Source: Pristionchus mayeri
Lineage: Eukaryota > Nematoda > Chromadorea > Rhabditida > Neodiplogasteridae
Assembly: GCA_036245805.1 (NCBI GenBank)
Contig: BTRK01000002.1
Location: 40,406,661 to 40,470,660 of the forward strand
DNA length: 64,000 nt
Direction: 5' to 3'
Part shown: positions 47,510 to 60,555 of the stretch, piece by piece
Position numbering within the stretch: position 1 is the stretch's first letter
How the letters are laid out: each line of letters begins with the position of its first letter
Program-made: the position numbers and the translations under genes
Notes under the pieces: model-generated
Seen by the model: only the letters and a program-made list of their open reading frames with translations
Told to the model about the DNA's origin: nothing
Database searches by the model: none

Positions 47510-48577
47510 CAGGGTGGCTGATAAATATTGTACCACTTTTAATTGTTAAATATCTTCATGCTCCACAGGCGCAATTGCTTCAAATTTTTCTACTGTATAT
47601 CTAAGCTACATAAATAGTTAGTCCATAAATATGAGCTACTGAATGCAATTATTTCCAGAGTTATAGCTTATGGAACCTTTTATTTACGATTTAGGTGATT
47701 TTTGGTACTTAAACCATCGTGTAATTTTATCAGCTCTTTCAACGAGGAACTAAATACAGGGATCATCATTTTTTTCCTAAGAAGCTGAACTACTTACATG
47801 TCCAAATGTGTGTTAAAGTGCATGATCAGACATGGGGCTTTGTCAGAAATATTTCAAAAAAAATTCCATGCGAACGGCGCTCGACAAAAATTTGTATGAT
47901 TTAGAAGCTGTCTTCTTCAAACAAGACAGCTATGCAAATATTCTCTTTTTCCACATGATACTCCATCATTAGTTATTTCGAAAATGTACGCCATTAGTTC
48001 AAGCATATTGATTCGGAATCAGAATAAGTTGCAAAAGGCTGCAAACTGACCCTTTGAGTGAAATTTCCATGTGCCCAATGATGCCATTTATATATCGTTT
48101 TATTCGATTTAATGTTTCCAAAATTCATGGTTTGCTTCCATTGCAACTCATGCAAAGTTATAGAGCGATGCCTACAATTTCAATGAAAAATCACAAAATG
48201 CTATTTTTGAAGATCTATGCGAGTTCTCTTAATCAAAGACATATTTCTCTGTTGTCAGAGATCCTAAACAGTAATAGCCAAGTTGATTATTTAGGGGAAG
48301 AGTTGCTCTATATTTTACTCATATACTCAATGACAACTGCATTGGAAAACGTTTAAAATAAAACCTTTACTCTGAAAATTGTCAACGGCGCAGCGAAAAA
48401 AAATGTGTATTTATTTTTGCCTCTATTCTACTAGGCCAACGATTAGTTTGAAGCCTACTTCCAATAAGTTAATTGTAGTATACTGACATATGTTTATAAT
48501 GAATATTGTAAATTCGGCGAGAGCTGTTTCGCGAAACACAATTAGACATGAGTGTACAATATTTATCAGCCACCCTG
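47510..48577 (+). mobile_element. Complete TIR element (1068 bp), B-left
   Basis: CAGGGTGGCTGATAAATATT at the left end and its complement at the right, with TA on both sides (47508-47509 and 48578-48579). TA duplication and CAGGGTGGC-type ends fit a non-autonomous Tc1/mariner relative. The 100-codon frame 48054-48356 differs between copies mainly by amino-acid changes and shows no transposase motif. Confidence 0.8.
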
Positions 48578-48701
48578 TACTTATTATATTATGAGGCGTA
48601 TCGCGAGAGAATCGACCACGCCGCTAGGATTCAATTTAGACCAATCTTGATGAAGATTTGGCTACAAGTACTTCAAATGACGCTCTTTCAAACTGCGTCG
48701 T

Positions 48702-49578
48702 CAGAATTTTGATATCGATCGTCATCGTCGAAATTCAGATAGAAATGTCGATAGAAAGTCGATCTTTTTTCGAAAGATATCGGCCAACATGCTCTGCAAA
48801 TTGATGTTGACCTCATCATTCCTGTTCCTCTGGTTCGGGGTTGTCGGGCGCACCCAAAGTGAAGTAACTTTGAAATAGGAAAAAAAGATATTGGGTTATC
48901 ATGCTTAAGTTGTAGTCCATGCATGTGGGTTAGTTCCCTCCAAAAATTAGGAAAATCAGAGTATAAACAAAAAAAAGCTGGCACTTTTGTGTGGGCAACT
49001 CAAAATGAGTTCCGGACAGGAGTACTACCGTATCTTCAATTGCCCTGATTCAGGCTAAAAACCACTCAAAAACGTCCAAAACAACATTACGTGTTGAATC
49101 TCCCATGTTATAACACTTTCATTAAACTAAAATGATCGTCGGGTCGAAAATTTGAAAATCGATATTTTGACCCCCGTTGTCTCGCTGGATGGGCCCAAAT
49201 GCACTAAATAGGTTCCACATAATGTAAATGCACCCCTTGAAACAGATCAAAGGAACAGGGCTCGTGAAAATAGGATATTTCGCCACATGCATGGACTACA
49301 ACTTAAGCATGATAACCCAATATCTTTTTCCGATTTCCAAAGTTACGCCACTTGGGGTGCGCCCGACCACCCCGAACCAGGATGAGGAACAGGAATGATG
49401 AGGTCAACATCAATTTGTAGAGCATGTTGGCCGATATCTTTCGAAAAAAGAACGACTTTCTATCGACATTTTAAACGAATTTATGATCATTTGAATGCGC
49501 CCGATTTGATATTCGAAATTGATAGTGCCAAGTTTGGCCTTCTGAATTTCGACGATGACGACCGATATCAAAATTCTG
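48702..49578. mobile_element. Fold-back element (877 bp), B-left, most complete
   Basis: Both CAGAATTTTGATATCG ends are present, with arms of several hundred bases. Flanking bases do not show a target duplication. Confidence 0.7.
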
Positions 49579-49704
49579 CTAGCACACATATTTAGTATCA
49601 TATATCTATATTTTGCGTTGTGCGAACACGCTTTTAAAAGTGCGAAGCTGAAACTGAAATAACCTAGACGGAAACTGAATTATTCAGCCTATATTTAGGC
49701 CGAA

Positions 49705-50340
49705 ATGGTTGTCGGTTTTCTAATATTATCTTGCTCTTCCCTCGTCAATTCAATTGTCGTCCTCAGTCGAAATCGAGCCTACCGCTTAGCAATTGCGAAT
49801 ATGTTCGCTGTCGCACTTAAACATCCAACTCGATCAATTTCGATGATTTGAAAAGCTCATTGATACGAAGATTTGTAATAACTTAGCATAGTCCCACAGA
49901 ATAATCCAGTTGTGGCCACCAAATAAAGTTCGAGAAATGATAGCCCGGGCAGTTCATTCTATGGACTTTCTCGCCGATCTTCCGGTCGAGGGCGTGCTCT
50001 ACAAAAACTTACCGAAAACTACTATTGCAAATGGCTTGTGCATCACCGCTCCTCCAGTCTAAATGCTGAAATATAGATATCGTATGGTTCACGCGATACA
50101 TTGGATACTGAGAAACGAGTGATTCAACTAAATCAAAATTTTGAGAACGATGCATTGAATTGTGGAACAATTGTCGTTATTGTAATTGCTGCGCACTCTG
50201 TGGTCATGCTCATTATTTTCTTGGACCTTCATTCTGCCTTACGCTTGACGCTTTAAATTCCAGCTTACGGAATCCACAAATTTAGCGTGGTCAGTCTAAT
50301 GATGCACGGTATCCATATCATGTATCGAGCACATACATAA
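49705..50340 (+). pseudogene. Chemoreceptor-like gene fragment, B-left
   Basis: As A-left, with the 83-base stretch present and isolated substitutions. Confidence 0.4.
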
Positions 50341-51840
50341 ATATTTATATTCATTTCCATCACTCTTTTTATCTAAAGTACTTTTTAAACCTAAGTAGCT
50401 TCACTACTTGTTGAATATTGTGCAGATCTGCACTGTCAAATGCAGATCGATTGGACAAATTTCAATAGCCAAGAAAGACATTTCGCGTTGAAATTGGCAC
50501 ATATCTCCCGAATCGTAGGAGGAATGGGAAATTGCATGTTCCGTGCTATGACAGGTTCTGGTCTGAGACTAGTCTAGTGATCAATGATTAAATGTGGATG
50601 CCAACTTGCATGTTGAATAAAAATTTAAAGATGAAATCACTGTGCGAGACTGTTCTTGCAGTCTCGTAGTGTGTGTGCAGAAATAGACGAATACGAGATA
50701 AGTTCTGCCGAATGGGGGCACAGTTTATCGAACAAGCAACAACAGGTGAACGGCGAAAAACTAGTAGCAATGGTACAACTCTACAGATGCTAGCTCAAAT
50801 ACCCAGCGAATGGTGATCCGATAGGCTTTGGTCGGTTGGGCTATTGTCACCCCCCCCCCCTCCCCCGTCGATATCATTACCTTAAAGAAAACGAGTGGAA
50901 TTGTACAAGTGATCATGAGAAAATTGAATATAAATTGGAATACTGTATATCACAGCTGGAGACGCCGACAATATTCCCACACCAAACAACACATGTCCGT
51001 GTTATTCATTTAGTTGATGGGATTATATTTAAATTGGATTGCTTGACTACATCAAAAATTGCATTAAACCGAAATGTGTGGGTAATTATTGGTGATTTTT
51101 AGAAGATTAATTGGATACGCTGCAATGCAAGTATGAAATATTTACGAAACAGTATCAAACATGAACAAGTATGAGTATGAACAAGTATGAAACATTATTT
51201 AGTATGAAACATCGGCAACATTCTGGAAACACATCATGTGCAGAACGGAGAGGGATTTTGCATTGGCTTTACGTGCACTTGTTTGTTCGAACCGCCCCCC
51301 TGAAAAATTAACAAATTGACGCGAATTGCGAAATTTTCGGTACTTTCGGATGCGATGCTCGTGACGAATCTCTCGAGTTTGCCGATTGACGTACGAACCG
51401 AATCAAAAGCAGCGCCTGTGCGGTAAGATAATTCTGCTTAGAATTAAGATTCCAAAGATCTCGGTTCCAATTAGGCTAACAAACCACCTCGCGTGTCATA
51501 TTCGTAGAAAACAAGGTGACACTTGGATTTATTAGATCCGATCTTTTGATAAGCCAACAATTATATTACGTAGAATTGGTATGACGAAAGCAAATTTCAA
51601 TAGTCTCCAGAAAGAAATTCGTTGAACCCACCGTGCTTGACGGAGTTAGATAGAGAAAGAAGGTGACAACGGCCGATGCGTCATCCAAATCCTCTCCCTT
51701 TAAAAATAATATGAGTAGATTAATCATACATAAATTATAGAATTATAGATTTCACATTAAAAGGAATGCCTAAGCCGACCTTCAAAGTTGAGTAGTACAC
51801 TGGTGCCAATCCAGGTGACATGAGTATAAGAGGCATGAAG

Positions 51841-51929
51841 CCCTCAAGGACAGTTTTGCGTAATATTTTGGTTTGCACATATTTTAACCCTCAAGGACAG
51901 TTTTGCGTAATATTTTGGTTTGCACATAT
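51841..51929. repeat. 47-bp tandem repeat, two copies, unit B
   Basis: Same as 34444-34532 in unit A. Confidence 0.85.
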
Positions 51930-52324
51930 GACCCTCCACGAGAGAACGTAACAACTGTGCAGGGGTCCTGGGATGGCCAAAAATTAATTCCCATACTTTT
52001 TTTTCTAAAGTGTAGGCCCCGAGTGCTGATTGACGGCCACAATAACTAAGGCTGGGGGCCGATTTTGAAAATTTCGGTTACCCCAGTTGTTGGGATCAAA
52101 AAAGTCAATTCTCAGAATTGGATAGAAAGTTGATATTCTGACGTATTTTTACCCGTTGAAAACTAATTTCGATAATAGAATGCGAGAAAATGCGAAACAA
52201 AAAAGTGTAGGTCGAAAAATTTAGGACCAAAGTGCGTCAGAACCGTCATAATTTCGTATAGGCCGTCGCGCAATTTCAATTTTCGTGTCAATAGAATCTT
52301 CCATTGAATACGAAACAATTATAA

Positions 52325-53966
52325 CACGCGTCTTCTGAGAGATTGCATGAAAACGGACCCCCCGCGGCACCAGGAGCCCCAACTTTAAGCACTATCCTCG
52401 ACATAATTATGCCAGAGTACATTGAGGACGAAAAAACTCTGCGTTTTCCGTTTTTTTCTGAACCGATTTTTAGGTATTTTCCGGTTCCGCTCCCGGCCCT
52501 ACCATATATCAGCTCCCAGATGAGCAAGAAGAATGGTACTGGGCTCAAAATGTTCGGAAAATTATTTCAAACAACTTTTAGGTTGAGATGAAGTTACCTG
52601 GACGACAACTTCATGTCGAAAATAATCAAAAAGTGATTTTTAAATGAGAAAATAAATTCTAGCGGCTCGGGGACCCACCTTTTCGTGTAAACCGACATCA
52701 TTTTCAGAATCTTCGTGCATTTTTACATCAGGGAAAAAAATGAGCCCACTCAAGTAGGGGTGGTAATTTACCTTACTACAGTGAAAATGATCGCCAAGTT
52801 AAACATTTCAAATGTTCATAATTTTGATTCTTTACGATAGACGCTCCATTGTGCATATATTTGATGTTTTATAACATTTATTAATAAAATATATTAAATT
52901 CTCTCAAATTTGCACGTTGCAATTTCAGGATTTCGATAGCTTTAGATATGCAAATGATACCCATTCAGTAGACTTCTTTGATATGAGTAAGGATTGTTGG
53001 AATAGGCCTCCGCCAAGAGTTCGCTGTCAAAAGTTCATTCCAAAATTTTCGAGATTTGAAATTTTTGATTTTGTAGGAATTGTAAAATATGTCGCTATGT
53101 AACATGAATCTGGTTGATAATATTACTAAAACATTGTTCACGCGAAACTATTATCAAAATCCCCGAAATTATCTTCAAAAATGAATTTTTAATATTTCCG
53201 ACACCTTCGATTTTCCATTTTCGGTGATCAAAAGAGGCAGCGAACTCTTGGCGGAGGCCTATTCCAACAATCCTTACTCATATCAAAGAAGTCTACTGAA
53301 TGGGTATCATTTGCATATTTAAAACTATCGAAATCCTGAAATTGCAACGTGCAAATTTGAGACCACGAGTGGTGAAAAAATGAGTTTTTCTAAAATATGG
53401 ATATCTTCGCTTTTCTTCGCGTAAATGTTATAAAACATCAAATATATGCACAATGGAGCGTCTATCGTAAAGAATCAAAATTATGAACATTTGAAATGAT
53501 CAACTTGGTGATCATTTTCACTGTAGTAAGGTAAATTACCACCCCTACTTGAGTGGGCTCAATTTTTTCCCTGATGTAAAAATGCACGAAGATTCTGAAA
53601 ATGATGTCGATTTACACGAAAAGGTGGGTCCCCGAGCCGCTAGAATTTATTTTCTTATTTAAAAATAACTTTTTGATTTTTTTCAACATGAAGTTGTCGA
53701 CCAGATAACTTAATCTCAACATAAAAGTTGTTTGAAATATTTTTCCGAACATTTTGAGCCCAATGCCATTCTTCTTGCTCACCTGGGAGCTGATATATGG
53801 TAGGGCCGGGAGCGGAACCGGAAAATACCTAAAAATCGGTTCAGAAAAAAACGGAAAACGCCAAGTTTTTTCGTCCTCAATGTACTCTGGCATAATTATG
53901 TCGAGGATAGTGCTTAAAGTTGGGGCTCCTGGTGCCGGGGAGTCATGCAATCTCTCAGAAGACGCG
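52325..53966. repeat. 1.6-kb palindrome of repeat Y in unit B
   Basis: ACGCGTCTTCTGAGAGATTG at 52325 pairs with its complement ending at 53966. The arms continue inward to about 53030 and 53240 (CAAATGATACCCATTCAGTA at 52951 pairs near 53310). The left arm has a 20-base AT-rich replacement (52881-52900) for a longer stretch in the right arm. Unit A has only the left half. Confidence 0.85.
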
Positions 53967-54420
53967 TGATAATAAAAGGAGGGAGGAGTTTAAAAAAAAA
54001 CTAATTTACGAAAATTCATATTTGGCCTGTTTAATCTGCCAGAAATGTGCGAGAAAAGTTGCGCAAAAAGTTCGCGAACTTCTGAGGTGCGTAAAAACTG
54101 TTTCTCTCAAAAAAACCGCGCTCTCTAGCTCTTTCTCTAACCAAAAGTTCACGAACTTTTCAACGAGCTCGTTGAAAAGTTCGTGAACTTTTCAGCGAGG
54201 TGGTTAGAGAAAGAGCGAGAGAGCGTGCGATCGGAGAGAAGGAAAAGGAAGCTGAGGTTGTTTCTCTGGTTTCTCCCAACCAGTGGTTAACCAGTGCAAA
54301 GCGACGGAGTTTCGCCCAACCAGTGGTTGACCAGTGCACTGACCAGTGGTTGGCCAGTCCCCGACCGACCACTGGTTGACCAGTATCCCAACCAGTGGTT
54401 GGCCAGTGGAGAGACTCAAG
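53967..54420 (-). repeat. Palindromic motif array and hairpin (repeat X), unit B, inverted
   Basis: Reverse-orientation copy of 38784-39231. Hairpin 54118-54230 is more symmetrical than in unit A (AAGTTCACGAACTTTTCAAC around GAGCTC). The array at 54270-54410 has several ACCAGTGGTTGRCCAGT near-palindromes. Confidence 0.75.
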
Positions 54421-54975
54421 CGCATTTCGCGCTGAAAAGGTTCTATAGTTATTTCCATCGGCCTTTCCAAGACAAAAATGAGTATTGAATATTGAAAGTA
54501 AAAATTGCAAGGAAACGTTGAAGTTGTCTTTGCTGCATCAGACAATAGTTGTAAAAGCTGACCAACTTTGTTCGTGGCACCATTATCTCGCAGGGAGCGA
54601 TCGCTATTAGTGACTAAATTAGAATTACAATAAAATATATTATATTAAAAATATATTAAAAATCATTATGCGATAAATTCCGTAAATTTCTGGAGCCGGG
54701 AAATTAAAGTAGTACTGTATCCGCCAGGGCGAACTGGATTTCGATTCGAGGCGGTGTAATTAGTTGTGATCAGTAATTCTTAATTGTCGAGCTTGATTTT
54801 TGTCTTGTTTTCATGCCCATAATGTAGCTAATAACACGGAGCACCCGTACCTTTGGCTGTATTCGTATTTCGTGCTCGAGTTTCTTCAATATTGGCACTT
54901 TTTTCACACGCGCTATTTAGCTCATTTGTTGCTCTAAATAAGTTTATTTGCGCAGTAAATTGGATGTTTCAGGCC
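54421..54975. other. Unit B-only sequence, no gene recognised
   Basis: AT-rich, absent from unit A. Nothing recognised. Confidence 0.4.
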
Positions 54976-55120
54976 ACATCAAGGCATTTTGGCCCGACAA
55001 GGCTCGTATCGTGGCCTTCAAGGCCAACTGCATCGATTCGACCACCGAACGGAGGTGAGGTCAGCAGCTTTGCATCGCAATGGTTTGATGGAAATTTGGT
55101 CATTTACATTGTGGGTGTCT
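54976..55120 (+). other. Exon-like segment, function unknown, unit B
   Basis: Copy of 35600-35740, with one base changed (GCCTTCAAG for GCCCTCAAG). Confidence 0.25.
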
Positions 55121-55281
55121 GACTCAATTCTTCGTTTTCCCCAATTTTGGTTCCACGAAAATCGCGCTTCACTCTAATCGCGATTAATAAAAAGTTATAT
55201 TAGTGTTAGTGCTATCATTTGTCTAGTTGTTCTTAATATATTTATATTTGCTCATAGTGCTTGCGATTTTTTATGTTGCAG

Positions 55282-55842
55282 GGTTAAAGACGCCGTCCAG
55301 GGCTCAAGATGGAGTTCTTCATGAGTACATCGTCACCGGACTCAAGCTCCCCACCGAGAAGAAGCCCGTGACTCCCATATATAAGGTTGTTGAAAAGGTT
55401 TTTGATCCATTTTATATTTTGTCCTCCATAGTCAATTCGGTTTGACCCGTGAACATTTTGACATTCACAATTAATGAGGTCTTGCATACTGTGGATAGTA
55501 CAATGTCCGAGTAATTCACGGTTTTTATTATACAAGGTGCAGCTCTTCGCCTCCAACACGGCGATCGCCTAGTTTCGATTCTGGTGCTTCATCTCAAGGT
55601 AAACGGAGAGATCCTCAAGTGCAAGGAGGTGCGATTTTATATTTTTTTGTTTCGTGTTGTAGTTGATTATTCGTAAATCTATTTTGCTAAACGATTAATG
55701 CTGCTTCTCTCAGATCTTCGAGAAGAGCTAGGGATCCGTGAAGAACTACGGAATATGGCTCAAGTAGGATTCCCGCAATGGCCACCACAACATGTACCGT
55801 GAGTACCGTGATGTTTATGTCGCCGGAGACTTCTATCTATGA
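55282..55842 (+). pseudogene. rpl-20: Ribosomal protein eL20 (L18a) pseudogene, unit B
   Basis: Fuller copy: exon 55282-55385 reads GVLHEYIVTGLKLPTEKK then PVTPIYK, matching the eL20 N-terminus; exon 55537-55628 and exon 55714-55842 carry the same three TAG stops and the same frameshift as unit A. The usual start is not clear. About 180 residues are normal for eL20; less than two thirds is present. Confidence 0.92.
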
Positions 55843-55846
55843 GGCC

Positions 55847-56833
55847 GTTTGCCTAAGAATCGAGCAAATTCGGAGTGTTCTGGCACAGCTCATAAAATCT
55901 CGATTTTCTGTAACTCTGTATTTTGTGGTTAAGCCAGGTACTGAATACGATGGGCACATCCATTTTTGTCCCCAGAGTTAGCGTTGGCTCCAGACGACAT
56001 CACGTCGAAAACACATTTGTTAGTATAACGATGCTCTCTAATGTGCTAAAATTACGTGGACATGGATTCCGGGGTAGAATTTGATGCTGATTACGCATAT
56101 CCACTTCATTTTCATGAATAATTAAAACAAATTTTAAAAACCCATCTTTTCTCAGAGGCAAAATTGACCTAGCGAGTTACATGGTTAGAACCGGCGTGAC
56201 GAGAGGATTCAGAATCTCTATTTTCGTCCAATTTCATGCATCGAGTTTTATTATTGCCAAAATTTAGTGATTCCAAATGTGGGCAAACGTAGCAGCTTCG
56301 ACCCTCCTCTCCTTCCCTCGTCAGTTTACCCCCTGGCAGTTCTCTCTCCTATCTGCACTCTCTCGCTTCTCTCGAGGGAGGGAAGAGAAAGGAGGGGTGC
56401 TGCTTCTACGATCGCCCACATTAGGAATCACTACATTTTGGCAATAATAAAGCTCGATGCATGGAATTGGACGAAAATAGATTCTGGAATCCTCTCGTCA
56501 CGCCGGTTCTAACCATGTAACTCGCTAAGGTCACTTTGGCCTCTGAGAAAAGATGGATTTTTTTAAAATTTATATTTATTATTTATGAAAAATGAAATGG
56601 ATATGCGTAATCAGCATCAAATTCTACCCCGGAAACCATGTCCACGTAATTTTAGCACATTAGAGAGCATCGTTATACTAGCAAATGTGTTTTCGACGTG
56701 ACGTCGTCTGGAGCCTACGTCAACTCTGGGGACAAAATGGATGTGGCCATCGTTTTCAGCACCTGAAATAACCCCAAAATACAGAATTTCGGAGAAATGA
56801 ACTGTGCCGGGTCTTGCTCGATTCTTAGCAAAC
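55847..56833. mobile_element. Fold-back element, unit B
   Basis: Copy of 36232-37221 with small indels, including loss of one G in the right terminal GATTCTTAGGCAAAC. Confidence 0.75.
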
Positions 56834-56999
56834 GGGTCCTATATGCTTCATTTAATTTAGTAACCTAAAAATTTAGTAATGTGAACATAGTGTAAAGTTA
56901 TCCAAAAGGGGGGAAGCCCTAGCTGGGTTGTTCTCGGATGTTTTGCAAAACCTTATTTCCTTGAATTTAATTAATCAGTGTATAGTGATAGTTGATAAC

Positions 57000-57132
57000 C
57001 ATTCAGCGGCGGGCCTGTGGCCACTGCTTCTGTATACAATCCTGGAACGGTAATTTGAACCTCATACATCATTAATACAGTCCCGCAGAAGGCATCGAGG
57101 CCAACGGGGAAGAGAATAAGAGCGAAAACCGA
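57000..57132 (-). CDS. GPCR exon with TM6, intact frame, unit B (partial gene)
   Basis: After TCTCCAG the reading SVFALILFPVGLDAFCGTVL is open, without the extra base of unit A. The upstream exons between this one and 58931 fall in the N gap. Confidence 0.65.
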
Positions 57133-57444
57133 CTGGAGAAAATCACATCCCAAGGTATTCTACGACCCCAATGTTGACGAGGGAAGCTGTTTCTCCCCTC
57201 TATAATTTGTTCGAATCAAACTCCCTTTTATTGTTTACTCCTTCAAAGCACCCCTTTAGAAGATGTTTTCTAAGTATACATTTCATTATCTAATTACATC
57301 GATCGATAGCCTCCTTTTATCCCAACTTTAACGGAAAAAAGCCCCCTCTCTCTCCATTTCTTTAAATTACCTCCCGAGAGAATTTTTAGAATTGAATATC
57401 ACGCCTCTCATGAGAGAATCTAGCTGTCCTTGGGAATGGAAAAA

Positions 57445-58066
57445 TAAGTTCTAGCCGGTTGTGGCCATCCTGACGCATGTCAGAGCGATCCCTGAAATCT
57501 TATAGTGCACAATTCAATTGTGGAGCTCGGTACGTAGGGTTTCATTTCGGCATCACTCACTTCAAGAGCTGATAGCTCGAACACAGTGATAGATTGAACA
57601 AAATTAAGTGACCGAACTCATTTTTCGAGCTCTATCAATCTATCAAAACCAATCTATAAAAAACTATCGAAAATCTATCAAAACCAATCTATCAAAAACT
57701 ATCGAAAACCCACTTTCAACACTGTTGCCACTTCAGGTCAATGTGTTTTAGAGAAATTGGCTTTGATAGGTCGATAGGGCTCGAAAAATGAGTTGGGGTC
57801 ACTTAGAGGTCAATTTATATCACTGTTTTCGGGAAATGAGCTCTTGACGTGAGTCCCTAGCAGGGGTGTGCAAAAAGTTTCCCGCACTCCTCATTTCCCG
57901 TGCTCTCTCACCAGGCAGAGCGACGAGAGAGCATGGGAAATGAGGAGTGCGGGGAAACTTTTTGCACACCCTGGTCCCTAGCGAGCTCCAAATGAAATGT
58001 GCACTATAAGATTTCAGGGGTCACTCAGGCATGCCTCATGATGGCCAAAAACGGTAGGACTAATTT
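57445..58066. mobile_element. Fold-back element, unit B
   Basis: Copy of 37838-38454, including the central hairpin at about 57862-57973, with scattered single-base differences. Confidence 0.75.
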
Positions 58067-58430
58067 AACGATTTCCCCTCCATTACCACGAATCTAGTTC
58101 GATTCTATCGTGAATGCGTGATGTCGATTCAACGTTACTGATTCGTGATTCGATTCAACTTTACAATTGTACAGACAATTTCAACTGCTTCGGTTTTACA
58201 TGCTATCTCAGTTCAATTGTTATTCTCTTTTGTGCGTAGGATTTTGTACTGTTAGCATTGTCAATTTTAAAATATTCTAGTGTTCCCTTGATGTTTCTAT
58301 TTTGGATATAAATGTAATATCTATATACCATATTCTGAATGCAAAGAACGAATGGCTACAGTAATACAGGGCGGGGAGGGGAGAAGGATGAAAGTGGGCG
58401 GGGCCAAACGCCAACCACTGGTTGACCAAC

Positions 58431-58930
58431 NNNNNNNNNNNNNNNNNNNNNNNNNNNNNNNNNNNNNNNNNNNNNNNNNNNNNNNNNNNNNNNNNNNNNN
58501 NNNNNNNNNNNNNNNNNNNNNNNNNNNNNNNNNNNNNNNNNNNNNNNNNNNNNNNNNNNNNNNNNNNNNNNNNNNNNNNNNNNNNNNNNNNNNNNNNNNN
58601 NNNNNNNNNNNNNNNNNNNNNNNNNNNNNNNNNNNNNNNNNNNNNNNNNNNNNNNNNNNNNNNNNNNNNNNNNNNNNNNNNNNNNNNNNNNNNNNNNNNN
58701 NNNNNNNNNNNNNNNNNNNNNNNNNNNNNNNNNNNNNNNNNNNNNNNNNNNNNNNNNNNNNNNNNNNNNNNNNNNNNNNNNNNNNNNNNNNNNNNNNNNN
58801 NNNNNNNNNNNNNNNNNNNNNNNNNNNNNNNNNNNNNNNNNNNNNNNNNNNNNNNNNNNNNNNNNNNNNNNNNNNNNNNNNNNNNNNNNNNNNNNNNNNN
58901 NNNNNNNNNNNNNNNNNNNNNNNNNNNNNN
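58431..58930. other. Assembly gap (500 N)
   Basis: Exactly 500 N. Left flank matches unit A near 38803, right flank matches unit A near 41800. If B resembles A, about 3 kb is missing, including repeat X, four GPCR exons and possibly the mariner element. Apparent frames across the N run are meaningless. Confidence 0.95.
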
Positions 58931-59541
58931 GTAACAATGCATAGCACAACCTTCCACATGTTAGTCAGCAAGACAAGTTGAGCAAATAGTATCGTATCAG
59001 CCATGTACGCTGGGAGATGCAGCAAGAGTGGACCATAGCATACGGCAATGGCCATCCCATTCACAAACGGAATTGACTGAAATATCGGATATATTGCACG
59101 ACATTAACCACATTTCGAGAGTAAAACTTCTAAAGAAATCAATTATATTCGGGAATAGTGTTCAAATTTATATAAAGCGCAGGAAAAAGGTCAGATGATT
59201 TGGAAATATATTTTTCCTGACAACCTCTATTAGAGTTGCATTTTTAATCGTGTGGAAACATGATTGGTACACAAGTAACGGAACCTTACTGCGATGAAAA
59301 TTTGGAATCTGCTAGCAGATGCTGAACTCTCGCTCACCATTATGACGATCATGACGAGCAGCGAAGTGAGAAAGGAGCAGCAAGCGGAGACGATGCACGA
59401 GAAATAGTACAAGGGCGCTATGGTGCGAAACCTCGCTCGAGAAAGGTAGTAGAGAAGCAGAGCGTTGGCTGCCATACCAACCACTCCTGCAGTGGTTTGG
59501 TAAGCAGGAGCAGTCCACCCATAGTAGAGCAAAAGGTTGGA
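58931..59541 (-). CDS. GPCR exons with TM1-TM3, unit B (cut by gap)
   Basis: Exon 59541-59338 (TM1-2) is unchanged from unit A in the part compared. Exon 59076 onward runs into the N gap. The gene continues at 57132. Confidence 0.65.
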
Positions 59542-60555
59542 CTATTTATACTAGAACACCCCAACATATACGCCACTAAAATCAAACGCTTACGCAGAAG
59601 GCGAATATTTCGTACCTTCCAGTGGAATTATGACTAATGCAGCGGTGACCCACGGACTGCACATCGAGGATTTGAACATTACTGCAACAATACGAGATCA
59701 AGCTACTTGACCGCTAATTATTTGGTTTGTGTAAAAGTTTCTAACTGTTCTAAAAAAAGTATTCCCAAGCCCTCATAGACGGTGGAAAAAAATATTAGTC
59801 GATTCGCAAAATAAGATGAAGGGGGGAGAATAAAATGTCCAAACATGAAAACAGACAGAAAATTTTTTTCGAAGAATCTATGATTCGCAACTCGTATACT
59901 GTGGACTGTGAGCATAACATGGTAGGAGAAAGACGAGCAAATAATGATGTGAATGAGCTAGCAGAACATGTGCGCCGTAAATAGTTGCAAATAAATGATA
60001 TATTTTGAAATTCTGGGGGAAAGGCCTGTGTACGACTGTAATATCTAGGCCGAAAATGGCGGATGTTTGAACAGCCAGTATAAACCGTATGACGACCGTA
60101 ATTGCGGCGCGGGAAAAGCGAATGGGAGAAAATTCAGAAATCGGACTATCAGCAACCAAGCATGGGAGAATATGCGGTGTCGTTGGGATAATATGATGAT
60201 AGTCAGTGTTCCCTTCAGTGTGCAGTCATGCAGGGAAATAACAACGAAATCCTTCATAGGAGCCCGATTCTCTAATACTCGAACAATTTCACGAAGGGTC
60301 TGGTACAGCGTTTTTACGATAACTTGAAAAAAAGTGTTCTCGAGGGAGCAGAACAAACTTCAACTTCAGTGACCGAGTTACCGCTAACTTCAGTGAAGTT
60401 GAGTTGACCGAGTCAAATTTCAGAAAAGAAAATCTAAGAAATATCAAGGAAAGTGATCGATTGGGAAAAAACGAGAAGAAATGGCGATAATTGTTCCATC
60501 CCGGAGGTTCTTTTGTTCGGGATACGTCATGTCCAACTCATCCGTCTTTTCATAA
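59542..60555. other. Region upstream of GPCR in unit B, no gene established
   Basis: Matches 42407-43418 of unit A with two inserted single bases, one of which disrupts the long minus-strand frame seen in A. Confidence 0.45.

Larger units (their letters stand above)
47443..51518 (+). repeat. Left inverted arm of unit B
   Basis: Pairs outward from the MITE with 43419-46956 and inward with 60556-64000. It is the most complete of the four arm copies, with an intact TIR element and fold-back element. Confidence 0.9.

Noticed and set aside
48054..48356. 100-codon frame repeated four times, possible transposase
   Set aside because: No catalytic motif or helix-turn-helix is recognisable, and copies differ mostly by amino-acid changes. 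It belongs to a non-autonomous TIR element.
58277..59064. Long frames of 170-247 codons across the N run
   Set aside because: They are open only because N cannot encode a stop.
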